Assembly: GCF_018143015.1 (NCBI RefSeq)
Contig: NC_054746.1
Location: forward strand, 33,011,129-33,075,128
Length of the DNA stretch: 64,000 nucleotides
Direction of reading: 5' to 3'
Source: Lytechinus variegatus
Taxonomy: Eukaryota > Echinodermata > Echinoidea > Temnopleuroida > Toxopneustidae
Below the pieces are notes generated by a model that did no database searches, had not been told where the DNA came from, and saw only the letters and a program-made list of their open reading frames with translations. The position numbers and the translations under genes were made by a program. Of the stretch, positions 1 through 13,900 are shown piece after piece; the stretch's first letter is position 1; each line of letters opens with the position of its first letter.

Positions 1-1327
1 GGAACAAATTTGCTGACCTATGAGTAAAACAAAATTAGTTATTCCAAAGAGGTTTCACTAATGAGATGGAGTAACAGCAAATATCTCTTGAGCAAGGAAA
101 AGCCGCCAGCAGAAAGTATGTCAGGCATGCACTTTGCCCAACATCTCTTGCAATTATGTAGACAAATGATTCCCGCATGACTCCGCAGCTATATAGGTCA
201 TACATAAAAGGAATATGCTTTTGTGATGATAATCACTTTTTCGCCGCATCTTGGTCTGGTTAGTACTCGGAGGCGTGCGAAAAAAAAAACTATGCAATAT
301 GTCCTGAAATATGACTCAAATTTGCTCGACTGGGCATGGGCGGGCACTCATCTGGCATATACAGTAATGAATAACAATATTCCACCGACCACATTTGAAA
401 TTTTCATTCGCCGCAAACGGGAAAAGTGTTAAAATCTATTTCAATAAAGGTCAAATTCTTTCTTTTTTCACTAATTAAAGGTTGATTGATATAAATCTTG
501 GCAAATATCTCGTCGTAATAGTGCTTGGTTATTGATGTTTTGTCATGCATCCAATTTCAGTTTGTTTATTAATATGAAAGATGGAAAATTGATACAAATG
601 GATATTCGTAAAATTTCACCCCTCGGATTTCTTCACTAAAACTGGCGGCTTCGAAGGCGGACATCTTTTGTGCTTCTTTAGAAATGAACAGCTGCTTGAA
701 TCAATTTGTTGCCTGTTGGACAGTCATAGAATCTTCTTGGTTATTCAATTAAATTTTGTAGGCATGTAATGAGATATTTCATGGTTTTTCTCACACTTGA
801 ACATTCAAAATGAACGATCAAATTAAAGAAATTTGTCTGCGAAAAAAGTTCCACCGAAAAGCATTGTTTGTATCAGTGAACGAGTGAGGACAAATGTATA
901 TTTGAACTGTGAAAAATTATTTTTTAGTACTGCATGTCTTGTCTTGTAAATACTGCACTTGAGCGCCACAAAGAGGCTATAGACGTGCAGGCCATTCATG
1001 CAATCGCTGCCACTATACTTCTTTTAATTAGCATGTTTTTGCTCAGCTGTTTCTTAAATGCAGATAGATCGGGTGCATTTTTTAGTAGTGGGAGAAAGTG
1101 AATTCCACTCTACAATGTACGAGGGTAGAGAGAATATTTGTAATAATCCTTACTTGCTCTGATTATATTGAAGTTTAAGTCATGAGACTGTCTGGTTATT
1201 CTGGTCGTTGGCCTGGAGGATGCTTTGGAAGTGATTTGATTTATATTACATGGAGTTATATTGTGTATTTCTTTAAACAAAAATATAAGCCGGCTACTTG
1301 TTCTCCTGTCTTGGAGAGTATCCCAAC

Positions 1328-1520
1328 TTATGCGTTGATACTTGTTAGATACAAATCGTGCTGCTCTTCTTTGATTTTTTTTTCAAGTTTATCTTGAAGG
1401 TTTTTCTGGTGGGGATCCCACACGGAACATTCCAGCCTAGGCCGCACAAGAGTCTTGTAGGCGATATCTTTAGTTTGAGTTGAACAATTCCATAGATTAC
1501 GTTTCAACAATCCAAGTATA
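1328..1520 (-). pseudogene. Non-LTR retrotransposon reverse-transcriptase remnant
   Basis: On the minus strand a frame of about 60 codons reads like the C-terminal end of the reverse transcriptase of RTE/CR1/Jockey-type non-LTR elements. It has the characteristic word AYKTLVRPRLE followed by VWDPH and a lysine-rich stretch. In the family this region follows the catalytic palm and thumb. The piece is short. Upstream codons appear to continue in another frame (a KANSILGL-like word split by an insertion), and no catalytic FADD-type motif is present. I read it as a dead 5'-truncated fragment. The exact clade cannot be decided from this piece. Confidence 0.6.
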
Positions 1521-2182
1521 TGCTGTTTGCTTTGTTACGGTACTTGACGACCTCAATCGTATGTATATGTCTATATTTTCACTTAATCATTTTGTTAACA
1601 TAATTATGTTTCAGTCATTTATTTCCTGCGGAATGTTTCACCCGGAAAATTTTCAGGGAACTTGCCCCTTCCATCTCCAAAGTGCAGCAAAGTTAAAAAA
1701 TTGAAACTTTGAGAAAAAATGGGAATGGAATGCTTGTCTATGTCAAATTATTTTGTCAACGTTAATATCATCATGGCATAGTGATCCTCACGTGCATGAC
1801 TGCTCACGTGTATGACCCAAGCCTAATCTGAAAAATGAATATAACTGATTTACTTTTTTTATTAAAGCTACAGTCATGTAAAACAGAATGGATTGATTTA
1901 AAAAGTAACACCGACTTGGTAAGTTAAATCAGATTCATATTTTTAACCAGCTTGATTTGAGTAAAATTCTGAACGTGTGAAAAATTAGTTCTCGAATCGA
2001 AGTTCAACGGTCCTTACTCCTTTCCGGTAATCCGTGCTAATCGATAACCATCAGTATTAAAGAAACACTCTTGTCAAATAGTTCATGACACTGAGCACTG
2101 AACATTTCCGGTATGAACCAAAGCACAGTCATGCCATCAATACAGATCAACCAATACGCAGTATAAGGGCAGTGGTATATAC

Positions 2183-2448
2183 ACAGGCCGACAGTGGCGT
2201 ACCTAGGATTTTCAAAAGGGGGTGGTGCAAATTCGTCCGCCAAAAATTTTTACAAGCAAAAAAAATAAGTCTTCAACCAAAAATAAAGGATTTCGTACCA
2301 GAAAAAAATTGACAAGCAAAAAAAAAAAAGTTTTCAAGTTCACGGGATCGGGCCACTTGCGGCTCGTCAGAGATCAGTTGTGACTCGTCAGGGGGGGGGC
2401 GGTCTGCCCCCTCTGCCCCCCCCCCGTAGGTACGCTAATACAGGCCGA
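2183..2448. mobile_element. hAT-like non-autonomous element with target-site duplication
   Basis: The element (about 2192-2439) starts CAGTGGCGTACCTAGG and ends GGTACGCTAAT, giving imperfect terminal inverted repeats around GCGTACCTA. It is flanked by identical copies of ACAGGCCGA (2183-2191 and 2440-2448). An 8-base duplication plus one chance base fits hAT transposons. The inside is low complexity with poly-A, poly-G and poly-C runs and no coding potential. Confidence 0.65.
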
Positions 2449-3384
2449 TCAATAAGTGAGGAGGGTGTGGGGGTCCAATTACTTATGGATGATGAAGATG
2501 CAGCCGCTGATGATTGTGGTGGTGGTATAATGATAATTGATATTAATAATGATAACAATAATGATGATAATAAAATAAGAAGAACAATAATAATGAATCG
2601 TCATAGCAAAAAACATCGATGAAGAGCGAATGAAATATTGATTGTATCCACATTACGATGAGGGGAGATGTTACATGGGAAACATTATATGTGGAAGTGA
2701 TTGGTGGAGATAGCTCGGGGGTTCGATGGTAGCATACATGACCCTTTTTTAACACAATCTATTAAAAAAATAATTCCATCAATTGCAATTAATTTGTCAT
2801 CAATTTTCAAGAAAGTTTCGATTTGAAAAAGGTTATGCTATTCACAGAACGGCTTTAGCTCTTTGTTGGAATTATTTTCCCTCCCTCCCTCCCCCTCCCT
2901 TTTTTTGATCTTCCTTTCATTGCTGCGGTATATCATGCAAGGTTATCTACCATTGTATTTTTAAGTTCAATATCGTGACCATATTCTGGGTTGTGAACTG
3001 TGATATTTTTCAATTATATAGGCCTATTATATATCCGCTGAACTCCTATGCAATTGTTATTGAGTGTATGGATCTTGGTTTGGACGTATTTTGACGTGAA
3101 TAACAGTCTGCATGACAACGTTCCTTCCGTCCATGTAAGTATTACTAAATCTTAAGTTTCTTTCATATAATTGGAGATGATTCATCGGCTATTATTTATC
3201 TTAGGAGATAATATTTTGATGAAAGCAATCGACAATACTTGAAAATTTGTAAAAACTTGTATAAACAGAAAGCATTAATAAATAATGACTACTGCAAACA
3301 AAGACATACTAGACAAACTTTTTTCAAAGCCGTGTCGAAAACGTAAAGTGACCATCTGACTGTGATTTTTGCATGGTCAGCCCC

Positions 3385-4235
3385 CCCCCCCCCCTTCAAA
3401 ACCGTTCTGCAGCCCCTGATAATGAAATTAAAATTTAGATTTAAAACATATGAGAATGATTTTTAGAACATGTGACTTGGGCAAAAAAAGGGGGAAGAAA
3501 AAGAAGGGGAAAGAAAGGAGGAAAAAAAGAAGAGCAAAATAAGAAGAGGGAGACGAGTACATAGAATAACGTCAGGGGGAGACTTGGAAAATGATTATAT
3601 TTCATGTCACTTAATCAAATTTTCGCTCGCGCTTCGCACTCGCACAACCTATTCGATGAGATACATATCTTGCTCAATAGGCTGATATGTAGCCTAAAAT
3701 ATCAAGTTTTGAAGTCAATATACAAAACATATTTCAGCTCCGGATGTCATTGAGGTTTTCTTATTTTGTTTGATTTACATTTCATTTTTAAAGTGCTCTG
3801 TAAAATGTCCGTTTTATGGTGTGAATATCATTTGCAGCTTTTTGCGCTGTGCACTCGCATTATTTGATTTGCCAAGTAGGCCTACATATTGTCTTTGTTA
3901 TTCCATAAGAATATTTATATATTAATTATATAACAAACTACTTAAAATCCCCCTTTTATGAATTCAATTTTCAGGACACAATACATGAAATTCAAAAAAA
4001 TTTTAATTTAATGAGATCATTACATTCTTTGTGTTTTTTTTTAATAAGAATAAAGCTAAGAAACTTTGAATTTGGTATTAATTTTACGCGATATGCCGCA
4101 TTGAGTCCCCTCAAAATTTTGGGCTCATTACGCCACAGAGATAGCCCCTTCAAAGAAACAAACAAAATTCAACTTTGAGCGGCCGATCGGGGCAAATATG
4201 GGTGAAAAAAAATTTGTCCCCCGCCCCTGGAATCT
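3385..4235 (-). mobile_element. Decayed element related to the one at 14753-16860
   Basis: The region carries CGCTCGCGCTTCGCACTCGC at about 3626, the reverse complement of the mirror-repeat motif in the large element at 14753-16860. Near 4165-4235 it has a CCGATCGGGGCAAATATGGG stretch resembling that element's left end in reverse orientation. The boundaries are approximate and no clean target duplication was found. Confidence 0.4.
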
Positions 4236-7200
4236 GTGTTCATCTAAATCTTGTAAAGGATTCTATATTTTCGAGAAAAAATATATAGGTATATTTCTAA
4301 TTATCGTTATTGATTGCTTGCTTTTATTTTTGCATTCAATGCATCAAATATGATTTTACAAAGTAATATGTACAAATGTAGTTTATTACAGAGAAATTAA
4401 TATTGTTGAAGTATAAGCATTGGTTCAATAATGATTACAATTACCCTTTTTTGGGGGGGGGCGGGCTGGAAAATGCAGTTCCATTGAAGACCGGAAACGA
4501 ATAATGAATGACCTTTTAATAATCAGAGCATGATATATTTCCGGAGGGAATGACATTCATGACGGTATTTTAAAGGGAATCGAGCCAATGGTTGTTTGAT
4601 CATTGTTGATGTTTTTGTTTTAAGAAAGAAACCCCCACACATTTTGATGATTTTTTTTTCTTTAAAATTAGGCAAACATTCACATACACTCACAATCACA
4701 CATACACACATAACTTTCAATTGGCAAAGGTTTTGATCTCTAAATCTGTGGCGATTTTGTAGTTGTGGAATATGGAAAATATTTGTTCCAATACACAGTA
4801 TGGGAACTGTACTTGACTTAATCGTGATAATTTACTATCTAAATTGTCATTTTGAGAGTAATCTCATTATACAAACAACCTAAAGTCCCTAAACTTTCTT
4901 ATTCCTCTTATTCCTTTTCTGCCTTCTTTCAAGTTTTCCCCTTTCTATATCCTTTCGCACAAATCGTTTTGAATTACCATGATGAATGAAATAAATTTGA
5001 TTCTATTAGAGCAAGGTTTGATGTCCTTTGAGAAATATGAATAATTTTTTAAAAAAAGAAGAAAAAGGGTTTTCCAAGCAAGCAAGAGATTCAGAGGCGT
5101 TGTTTAAGGTCCACAAGATGGGCAATGGTATATCATCCGGGTCCGCCAAGGCCTATTATGATTGAGATATCATTGAAACCTATGGCTAAACTGTCTGTTT
5201 TTCAAGTACATTTTTAATTAATTTCTGATTTTTTTTAAACGACGTTTGCATCCTACGAGGGTTATTGATATTGTATTTGACGTTTGCATCCTGCAAATTG
5301 ACCTTTAACGTTAAAGATACAGAATTCAGAAAACAAGTGTTGATACAGATTGAAGTATTGGAAGTAGAATACATTGTTTATACCCCTTTTGAAAGTCAAG
5401 AAGCATATATACATGTATATTTACATGCAATATGGATTTTCATTTTTCATTTTCATTTTTTTATTATATACCCTTTTACTAAGAGAATTTTGATACATGT
5501 ACCTAAACAGTAAAGTAGAATTTCTTTCAATGTCTTTTTTCGGCAAATAAGCACATCAGAAAAGTGCTAAAACAATTTTGTTTTTGGTAGTTCAAGCAAT
5601 AGCGAATGTCATCATTTTTGCAGAACAGAGCTCGTTCCCGTGGTTTGATACCACATTATTTTGCACGGGGTCAAGTTTAGTCAATTATATGGATGAAAAG
5701 CAAGTGTATTGCCAGTAATAATTATATGTCTGATTCTTATTGTAAAAGAAGCAATGTAATTTTCATGATATTTGTTTGAGATATATACTTTCGTAATCGG
5801 GTTAGGTAAAATAAATAGACATTGAGACGTTTGTGTTGAATTTATAGCATGGTAGCTTAATGTACATGTATGTCAATATATGTATAGAATCACATATTTG
5901 CCTCTTGAACCTTATCCGAATTTCTGTGTGAAAATTAGTCTTTACATGATCATGTAAAAATGGCAGAAACCTTCAATGATATGTCTAGTCAGACATTGAC
6001 CGTTTAGTACTGGAATACAATAAAGAAAACACAGACAAAAGAAAATATTGAATATATGAAATTACTGCATAGAAATCAATTCTTCATCCACTATCATAAA
6101 AGGCACATCATTTTAGCATCTTTTAATTTAAATCCTTTAGATTCTGACATAATTATTATGGCTTAGCAATCTGTTTGGCAATTTGAACTGGACCATCACA
6201 ATTAATATTCTAATTATGGTTTTAATAGAATACTATTAAACGCACGACACATGGGCATGCAGGGTGTAACTACTGGACTTTGATTCCTCCAACTTTATAG
6301 GTAACGAGGAGACAATAATTACAGGGTTTATGCACCAAACCCCTTCTTCAAAACATTATCATGATCACCGAAGAGCATTTTTTGTAGTATCAGTTTATTG
6401 TGCTTTGAATGTTATAATGTATAGGTGTCCTATTCATTATTTCGTTTTCTAGAAATCAAAGACGTGCCTTTTTTATGATGGTGTTGGGGGAGGGGGGGTG
6501 GGTGGGTAGGCACTCGTTGGAGGCTGTCAAGAAATTCCGTTGTCAGCCTTGACAGTCCATTACGCAATTATAGCCTTTTCCAAATTCTTACCACAGAGAT
6601 TAATTAATCACATTTTTTGTATTTTTAGAGAGATATAATAGAATATGAAAGTTAGTACGTTAAAGATTGGCCAAAATAATTTCATATGCGTTTACAGGAT
6701 AATTCAGAACCGGGTTTTAGAATAAGAAAACGACATGATCTGCCCTCTCACTCACCGATGCCTTTTTCAGCAAAAAATATGCAACATTTTCCATTATATT
6801 TTCCCGTCTATGCGCGGTTTAGTAAAACGCAGTAACAACGTGTACAGTGTATACATGATACTAGTATTCAATCATTAATCTCTATATAGGTTACCTTTAA
6901 TATTTCTTTACACCCGCTGCTTACAACCAAAAGTTCCAAGGTCCAATTTGAATTTATTAATATAACAACAAGCCATTTTGTTAACTACTGTAAATATACG
7001 TCTCTGTCAGTCTACAAACCGTGAAGACGACAGTTGTCACTCTCGGCACTGTGAGAATGGACGTTGCACTTTTGTAAAATTCACTCTGAAAGTCACTCTG
7101 AAACAGTGCAAGTGATTTTGACAAGAAAGACAAGACATATAGGCCTAGTTTAGGCCTTTCTCAAGTCGGACAACACTTTAGTGATTTGGTTTCCGAATCT

Positions 7201-7816
7201 ATCATCTTTCCAAGGTTAGCGAAACTTTGCGAATCCAGACTGTATATAGGAGCAAAGCGCACTTGAAAGCTTTCACATTATATTCTCAACTATTGACATA
7301 CCTTCGGCGTTCCTTTGTTGGACGAAGACATGGCAAACAACCGGAGGATCACTCTGCCTGTTACTGGAAGTCTTAATACCATTCACTCAAGCAAGAACTT
7401 CGGAGCTAAATCTTCCTCTTGTTTTTGAATAATGAACTGTGCGAAAGTTGAGACAGACTATTGTGAGCTATTAAAAAGACACTTGCAAATTCTATGAAGA
7501 CATTCCCTTTTTTTCAAGAGAGATTAATCTAAACATCGTGCAACAAAAGGGATTAGTGTAGATTTACATGTAGAAGTTGTGCCTATATGATCTCTTCTTT
7601 TGATCAGGGTGGAATTTAGAACTTGGATCAAACACCTCCTGGAATACACCCGATGACTGTTTTCGGGATGATTATTACCTTCCGAAAATCTCATATTTAT
7701 TGAAATGGTGTAATGAGTCCGTGAAAACAGTCGTTACGAAGGAGTGCACAAAGTGAGTTAGATCATCAGTAGCGCAGGGAGTCTCCGTTTTTAAACGTGA
7801 TTATTATTTGTTTAAG

Positions 7817-7955
7817 ATGGCGTTGGATGATAAAAGATGGCGGTCTATGCAGGAAATAGACGAGTACACCCTTTCTCTGGAGAAGGGTCGAGGACATACT
7901 CCACAAGGATCACCTGTTAGATTAAAAAGTGACGGAACAGATAAAAGTGAAAATG
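7817..7955 (+). CDS. OATP exon 1 (start codon, cytoplasmic N-terminus)
   Basis: Encodes the first 46 residues (MALDDKRWRSMQEIDEY...), a hydrophilic N-terminal tail. The donor is AATG|GTAATG, phase 1. The ATG has A at -3 and G at +4. An upstream untranslated exon is possible but not proven. Confidence 0.8.
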
Positions 7956-10900
7956 GTAATGTATAACTTTCATTTTGATTATCAACTTAAAATTTAAGAT
8001 TATACAATGCGTGTGAAAAAAAAGTTTACACTTGTGCAAATCCTGTAAAATTATACATTTGTAATATCCTGAATATTTTTCCACATTTTAACATTGGTAC
8101 AGATCCATTAAAGCAAATTACGATATGTCGAAAAAAAATATTTCCGCTTGAGTGAGCACCATTTACTCTTGAAAAGTTAGCGAAAACTGATTTGCGCAGA
8201 AATTTGACATGTTTGAAATAGTTATGCGAATAAAAGTAGACCTTAATCATGACAATCATGAAGAACACGTGGAATCTAGCTTGTAAAATTAATTTGAAGA
8301 TATCTTTTACCTTTTTTTACTTGTTTCCTTGCCCAAAACACTTCGAAAAATGCATTGCGCCCCACCCACTTCCCCACACAACGAGACCATCGTGACGATA
8401 TTTGCTTTACACTGAGCTGTGATTTACATGAAATGGCTTAGGCTAATTGATTTTGATTTTTAATATTAATCATTATCAAGCTTGGGAAAAGTATGGAGAA
8501 ACAAGTATTAAGTGAAATGTAAAATGTAACTCCACTTTAAATGATAAAAACTTCGTGAAAATGATGAAAATGTCTGTTATAAACTTTTGTTCAAATTCAG
8601 TTATGTCCTCAGATCCAGCTGGCACAAAAAGGGTAAAGGTTTTGCTTACTTAGTGTTGAAATTTCAATTTTGGTGGCAAAATTGTTACAAAATGCTTGAA
8701 TGTATCCATTTATTTCAATTGACTAAAAGTGAAAGGGAAATGTATAATAAATATTTCGCAGGGTACATGCAAGTTTGATTTCGCCATTTCCCCTTGACAC
8801 AGCGTAAAAACGAGCATTTCTGCGCGAGCAGATTTCTGCGAGCTTTACAAAAATGGACAGTTCTCACTCAAGTGTAACATTTTGACAAAAGTTTTACTTT
8901 CAATGGATAGATGAGACCCAAACCCAACATTTTACGTGAAAAATGACCCACATGTTATATATTTGTTAATACCCAGGGCTTTTTCAAAGTGTAACATTTT
9001 TTATACGCACTGTATACCTCTATACGGTTATTTTCATTAACAAACGGTTCTCATATACAATGTAGACGTTTTCTTTTTCATATTCGAAATGTTGATGCCG
9101 ACAATACAAGACTACATGTCCCTTCCACTAAAATTGAAAAGAAAAGGAAAAAAAAATGGATCTGAAAGATTAAGCATTAACAAACTGGATACATATAAAA
9201 ATTTGGTTTATTTCCGTCAGATTACCGAGTGTATGAAATTCCAAATGGTATGCCTATCATTTTTTAAAGTCATGATGAAACAAGATTTTGCTTCACAAAT
9301 AGGCAAATATTTTCATTCTTATTTTATTCTTGTCTTTCTTAAGTTATTGTGGAGATAATTTGGAACAACCAAGTGCTTTAGCGGTGTATTTTGTGAATTT
9401 ACATAAACATTTACTTTGGTTATTTTGATTAGATGATATACTTCAATTTCATGATTCACGTTATTGAACCTTCGTCGAAGCTTATGCAGGATTTACCGAA
9501 TAAACATTACATGGCATTTTTCTCCAGATGAAATTGAGATAAAACATCACCCATTCTTCAATCCCTGGGTCTACGTGACCATGACATGCATTGCTAATGT
9601 AATGTACATCTCATCCATTGGTGGGTATGTGAGTGCATCTCTCAGTACCATTGAGCAACGATTTCAACTAAAGAGTTCCGAGTCTGGAGCGATTACCATC
9701 ATTAACGATGTCGCCGGCATGCTTTCAATCCTCTTCGTCACGCACTTCGGTCATTCACGACATCGCCCGAGGATCGTTGGTAAGAAGTCTGCTATTGAAA
9801 AAAAAAACAGGATAAAGTATGGATGAAATACAAGACAATCAAAACATCATGAAAGAAAAAGAAAAAAATCCTGCCTATAGTGACAACCCTATAAAAGGTT
9901 TAGGCCTACCTAATGTCACAATGAGCGGGGTTTCTATTAAACAAAATATGCATGCTATTATTTTTTTCTAGAGCCTTCTTAGCAAAATACGATCATGAAT
10001 TGGATAGGCAATTACACCTATGAAAAAAAATCTTTAGTTATTAAAGTGTATCCGTTTTGTTCTCTCGAAATTTTCCATTTGTAAATGGCTGTTAAACCTT
10101 TGTGAATTTATCAACAAACTATACCATCGACATATACATAAACAACTCCTTCATCCAAAACCATGTTAAATGTTCTGCGTCTCAATTTCGGTATTCACAA
10201 ATTTCACCCTTGATCACGTATTTCAGGTATTTAGTAGGCGGGAAAAGGTACACATGAAAACCAAACAGGATTGCCATATAAATGTCTATTGCTATTGTTG
10301 TTATTAACATTATCACCATGGCCGTTTTAGTATTATTTACAATATCCTCATTATTTATGGCAGCCTATTTATAATAATCAATATTTCAACCATTATTACT
10401 GAAATCATTACAATATCATTGTAAGTATGATCTTTGCAATTATCCTATATAATTAATATGATGCTTTATGATATAATTACTGTTATTAACATCATCTTCA
10501 TTACTATCAATAAAATCATCATCATTATCATTGTTGTCATTATATTTTCATTGTTATTAATGCATTATTATTATTGCCATTAAAATCACCATTCTCATAA
10601 ATATCGTAGGTACGGCGTTCGCTCTATCAGGTCTCGGAACCATTCTGTGTGCTTTACCTCATTTTTTCTACAACCCACCGGTTGCCATGATGCAGAAGAT
10701 GTCTGGTTCCTGGGGTTCTAATGAAACAACTTCACAAGGGGGTGATGGGTTGGCTTACCAGGATATGTGCAGTCCGGGAGATCCATCTCATCCCTCACAA
10801 CCACGTAAGACAATAGCGATTTCTTATCAATCTTTGTCTCGCCTGCATAGCAGAGAAGACTATGGGCTTCACTTTTCCGTCGGCGGTTGCGACGGCGACA

Positions 10901-13900
10901 ACATTGAATCTTAACCGAAGGTTAAGTTTTTGAAATGACATCATACTTAGAAAGCATATAGACCTAGTTCATGAAACTTGGGCATAAGAGCAATCAAGTA
11001 TCACTTCACATCCCGTGAGAGTTTCACGCCACATGATCAAGGTCAAATGTCATTTAAGGTCAATTAACTTTGCATTCGCAGTTGGGGTATTTGTTGAATT
11101 ACCATAACTGTGAAAGTTTATGGATCTTGTTCATAAAACTTAGATAAAAGAGTAATCAAGTATCATTGAACATCCTGTGTGAGTTTCATGTCACATAAAC
11201 AAGGTCAAAGGTCTCTTAGGGTCAATGACTTTTGGCCATATTAGGGGTAATTGTTGAATTGCCATCATAACTTTGAAAGTTTATGGATATAGTTTATGAA
11301 ATGTGAACATAGGGGTAATCAAGTATCACTGACAAGTCTAAGGTCACATGATCAAGGTCAAATGTCATTATCGGTAAATGAATGTAGTATATGTCATTAT
11401 ATATGAATGGTCACTGTTTTTTGTGAATAAGTATTTTATAGCAGTCAGCAATGCTGCTATACTGAACCACGTAATGCAATCGAGACTCCCAAAGGCGCTT
11501 CACTTGTTAAACATCTCCCCAGGTACAAATCCAATCAATTTTGATATTAGGTGTGGGATACGAATAAACACAGCATTTATTATGCGCCATCTATCTAGTG
11601 AACTATTCCGAGGCGCAGAACTATTCCGATACAAAATGACCCAAAGTTAAAGCTGATTATTTTATTCTAAAACATAAAAATATAACAACTTAACTTTCTT
11701 CTTCCTTATTTTTTATTATTATTATGTTTTTTTTTTTTTGGGGGGGGGCAAATTTTTATATTTCTTGTGATTTAGGGATTGCTGTAAGTTGTTACACCAT
11801 TATTGTACTTTCATAATTTAGTTACCTGTCTGCATCAAAGGTTCTTTACAAAGATAAAAAAACCTTTGATGCAGACAGGTTTGGTACAGTATAATACATT
11901 TCCATTGAATATTGAATAACTGTTTCCCAATTATTTTTATTTTACAAATAAATCTAAATAACACTATATGTTTACATTCTTATTGAATATTCCTGCCTTT
12001 TATAATTTCCCTTGAAATGTTTTTAAAACGAAAATGATAGCATCTCGCATATTATTATAATAATGATAGGCCTTATAGTAATAATAATCGATACAATCTA
12101 TTATTCTTTTTTATCACTGTTTTTTTTTTCTCTTGTCACTTAATACATCTTGTTAATATTTTATTTTGTAATTATTGAATTGCATCAGTATTAATTTCCA
12201 GTATCTTTGAAGTTTGATGTATAATTTGTTTAATTATATGAGATATGGATTTATTGTATAATTTAGAATCGTATTTCAAATAATTTGTAAAGCTTGTTTA
12301 TGGAATGTGTATTTTGATTTGAGAGAATACAATAAAAACATCCTTAAAACAAAATTTTACTCTGCAGAGCGCTCAAGTCGTATTGAATCAAACAGTAGAG
12401 AGATAAATGTAAAAAAAGGGGGGGCAATGATAATTAGGAATATGAAGCATTAAATAGACGCGTCTTGAAGTTTAGTGTTAAAAGAGAAAGAATGCATACT
12501 TCAAATATTTCTCCGCTTTACAGAAATGACTATCACCCATGACGGCACGGACACTGATTAAAATATTTGTAATAATGTATTTTTCTAGCAGGTGATAACG
12601 TCTTGTAACAACTTGAAATCTTGTTTACATATTCTTCACATGGTCCATGGTTCAAGAAGGTGCATATGATTACAGAAACTTAAATTAATATTTAAAACAA
12701 ATCCACGTACTTAGCCTATGTAGTGCACTGTGTGACTCAATAGAAATGATAACAATGCGATCTCAACATTATGTCTACCTCAGTCACATGTAAGAAATTC
12801 CCGCCATTCTATAGAAACACTAAAAAGGGAAGCATAGCTTATTCTATTCAGCACTCATATCTGAGTTTACTGTTGTCATTATAGATATAGTCATGTATTA
12901 ATAGAACACTTATACATAGACTTCCCAAATATATGACAATATTTATTAAAAGACTTTGCACAAATTGCTTGCCTTCCTTTGAAAATTCTCCTTGGCTGAC
13001 GGCATGCCTCAAAAATGGGTAAAATAAGAGAAAGAATTAAGAAAGGAAGGCAAAACGAAAACTGAGTCAAATTGTTTGCTATTGAGGAGATATTTTGGCC
13101 AATATGAAATTTCTGTCACCACTTATATAAGTGGGAATGATGATAAATAGCACGATGTACACTAAATCATTGCTAATGTCATGATTGACCGGGGGTGGAA
13201 TTTCCGTTATTGTTTCTCAACCTACCTATTGCTGTCTTGCAAGAAGTAAAATAAAATTTGAAAAAAAAAATATGAGCAATTTCGTTCATACTATTACCAC
13301 TCTTTGAAACCTTAAGATCTCTTTAAAAAAAATACCCACCGATGTGTGAATCTTATAGCAAGCAGCCAGAGAGCAAGATTGATGCCAACCCCTGAAAACC
13401 ATGAAACTTATTTGACGTATTTGGTGGTCTCTGTTAGTCTTTTAGATTTCTTGACTGATCTGTCAAATATCTTTGGCAGTGTACAAGATGATCTTTCAGT
13501 GATCTCTCAATAGTCTTATTGATTTAACATTAATCTTTCAACTTTCTTCAAATTCTTAAGGTGATATTGCAGAGAATTATAGTTTTAGTCTTTTGATTTC
13601 AGAGTCGAGATGGCCCCCAAATTTCAGTGAAAACTGCTGAACAACTTTGCCAAGTTTTATTATATTTTAGTGGTCTTTCAAGAGTCCCCGTTCTTTGAAA
13701 CGGGGACCGTTTGGAAACATGGAACCTTTTCTGCATAGAATTGTCCGATTAATTACTGTCACACCTGTCATTACGTTGTAACAATATTATAATGTTTTGT
13801 ATCACCCAGCCGAGCAGTGTGATGCCACTGAGAGATCTACATCAGGGTCTCTGATCTGGCAGGTCGGGTGGATTCTCTTCGGCCAAATTCTCAGCGGTCT

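Larger units (their letters stand above)
1..7816. other. Gene-free 5' region with scattered repeats
   Basis: I find no exon that joins into a plausible protein here; the open frames are short and unrelated to known families. It holds a reverse-transcriptase fragment (about 1328-1520), a small hAT-like element (2192-2439), a purine-rich tract (about 3479-3555), a decayed element with the GCGAGCGCGAAGCGCGAGC-type motif in reverse orientation (about 3385-4235) and several poly-G or poly-C runs. The last 700-800 bases before 7817 may contain the promoter and 5' untranslated region of the OATP gene, but no start site can be pinned from sequence alone. Confidence 0.6.

Noticed and set aside
223..432. 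Open frame of 69 codons near the left end
   Set aside because: No recognised domain, no splice context supporting it, and length expected by chance.
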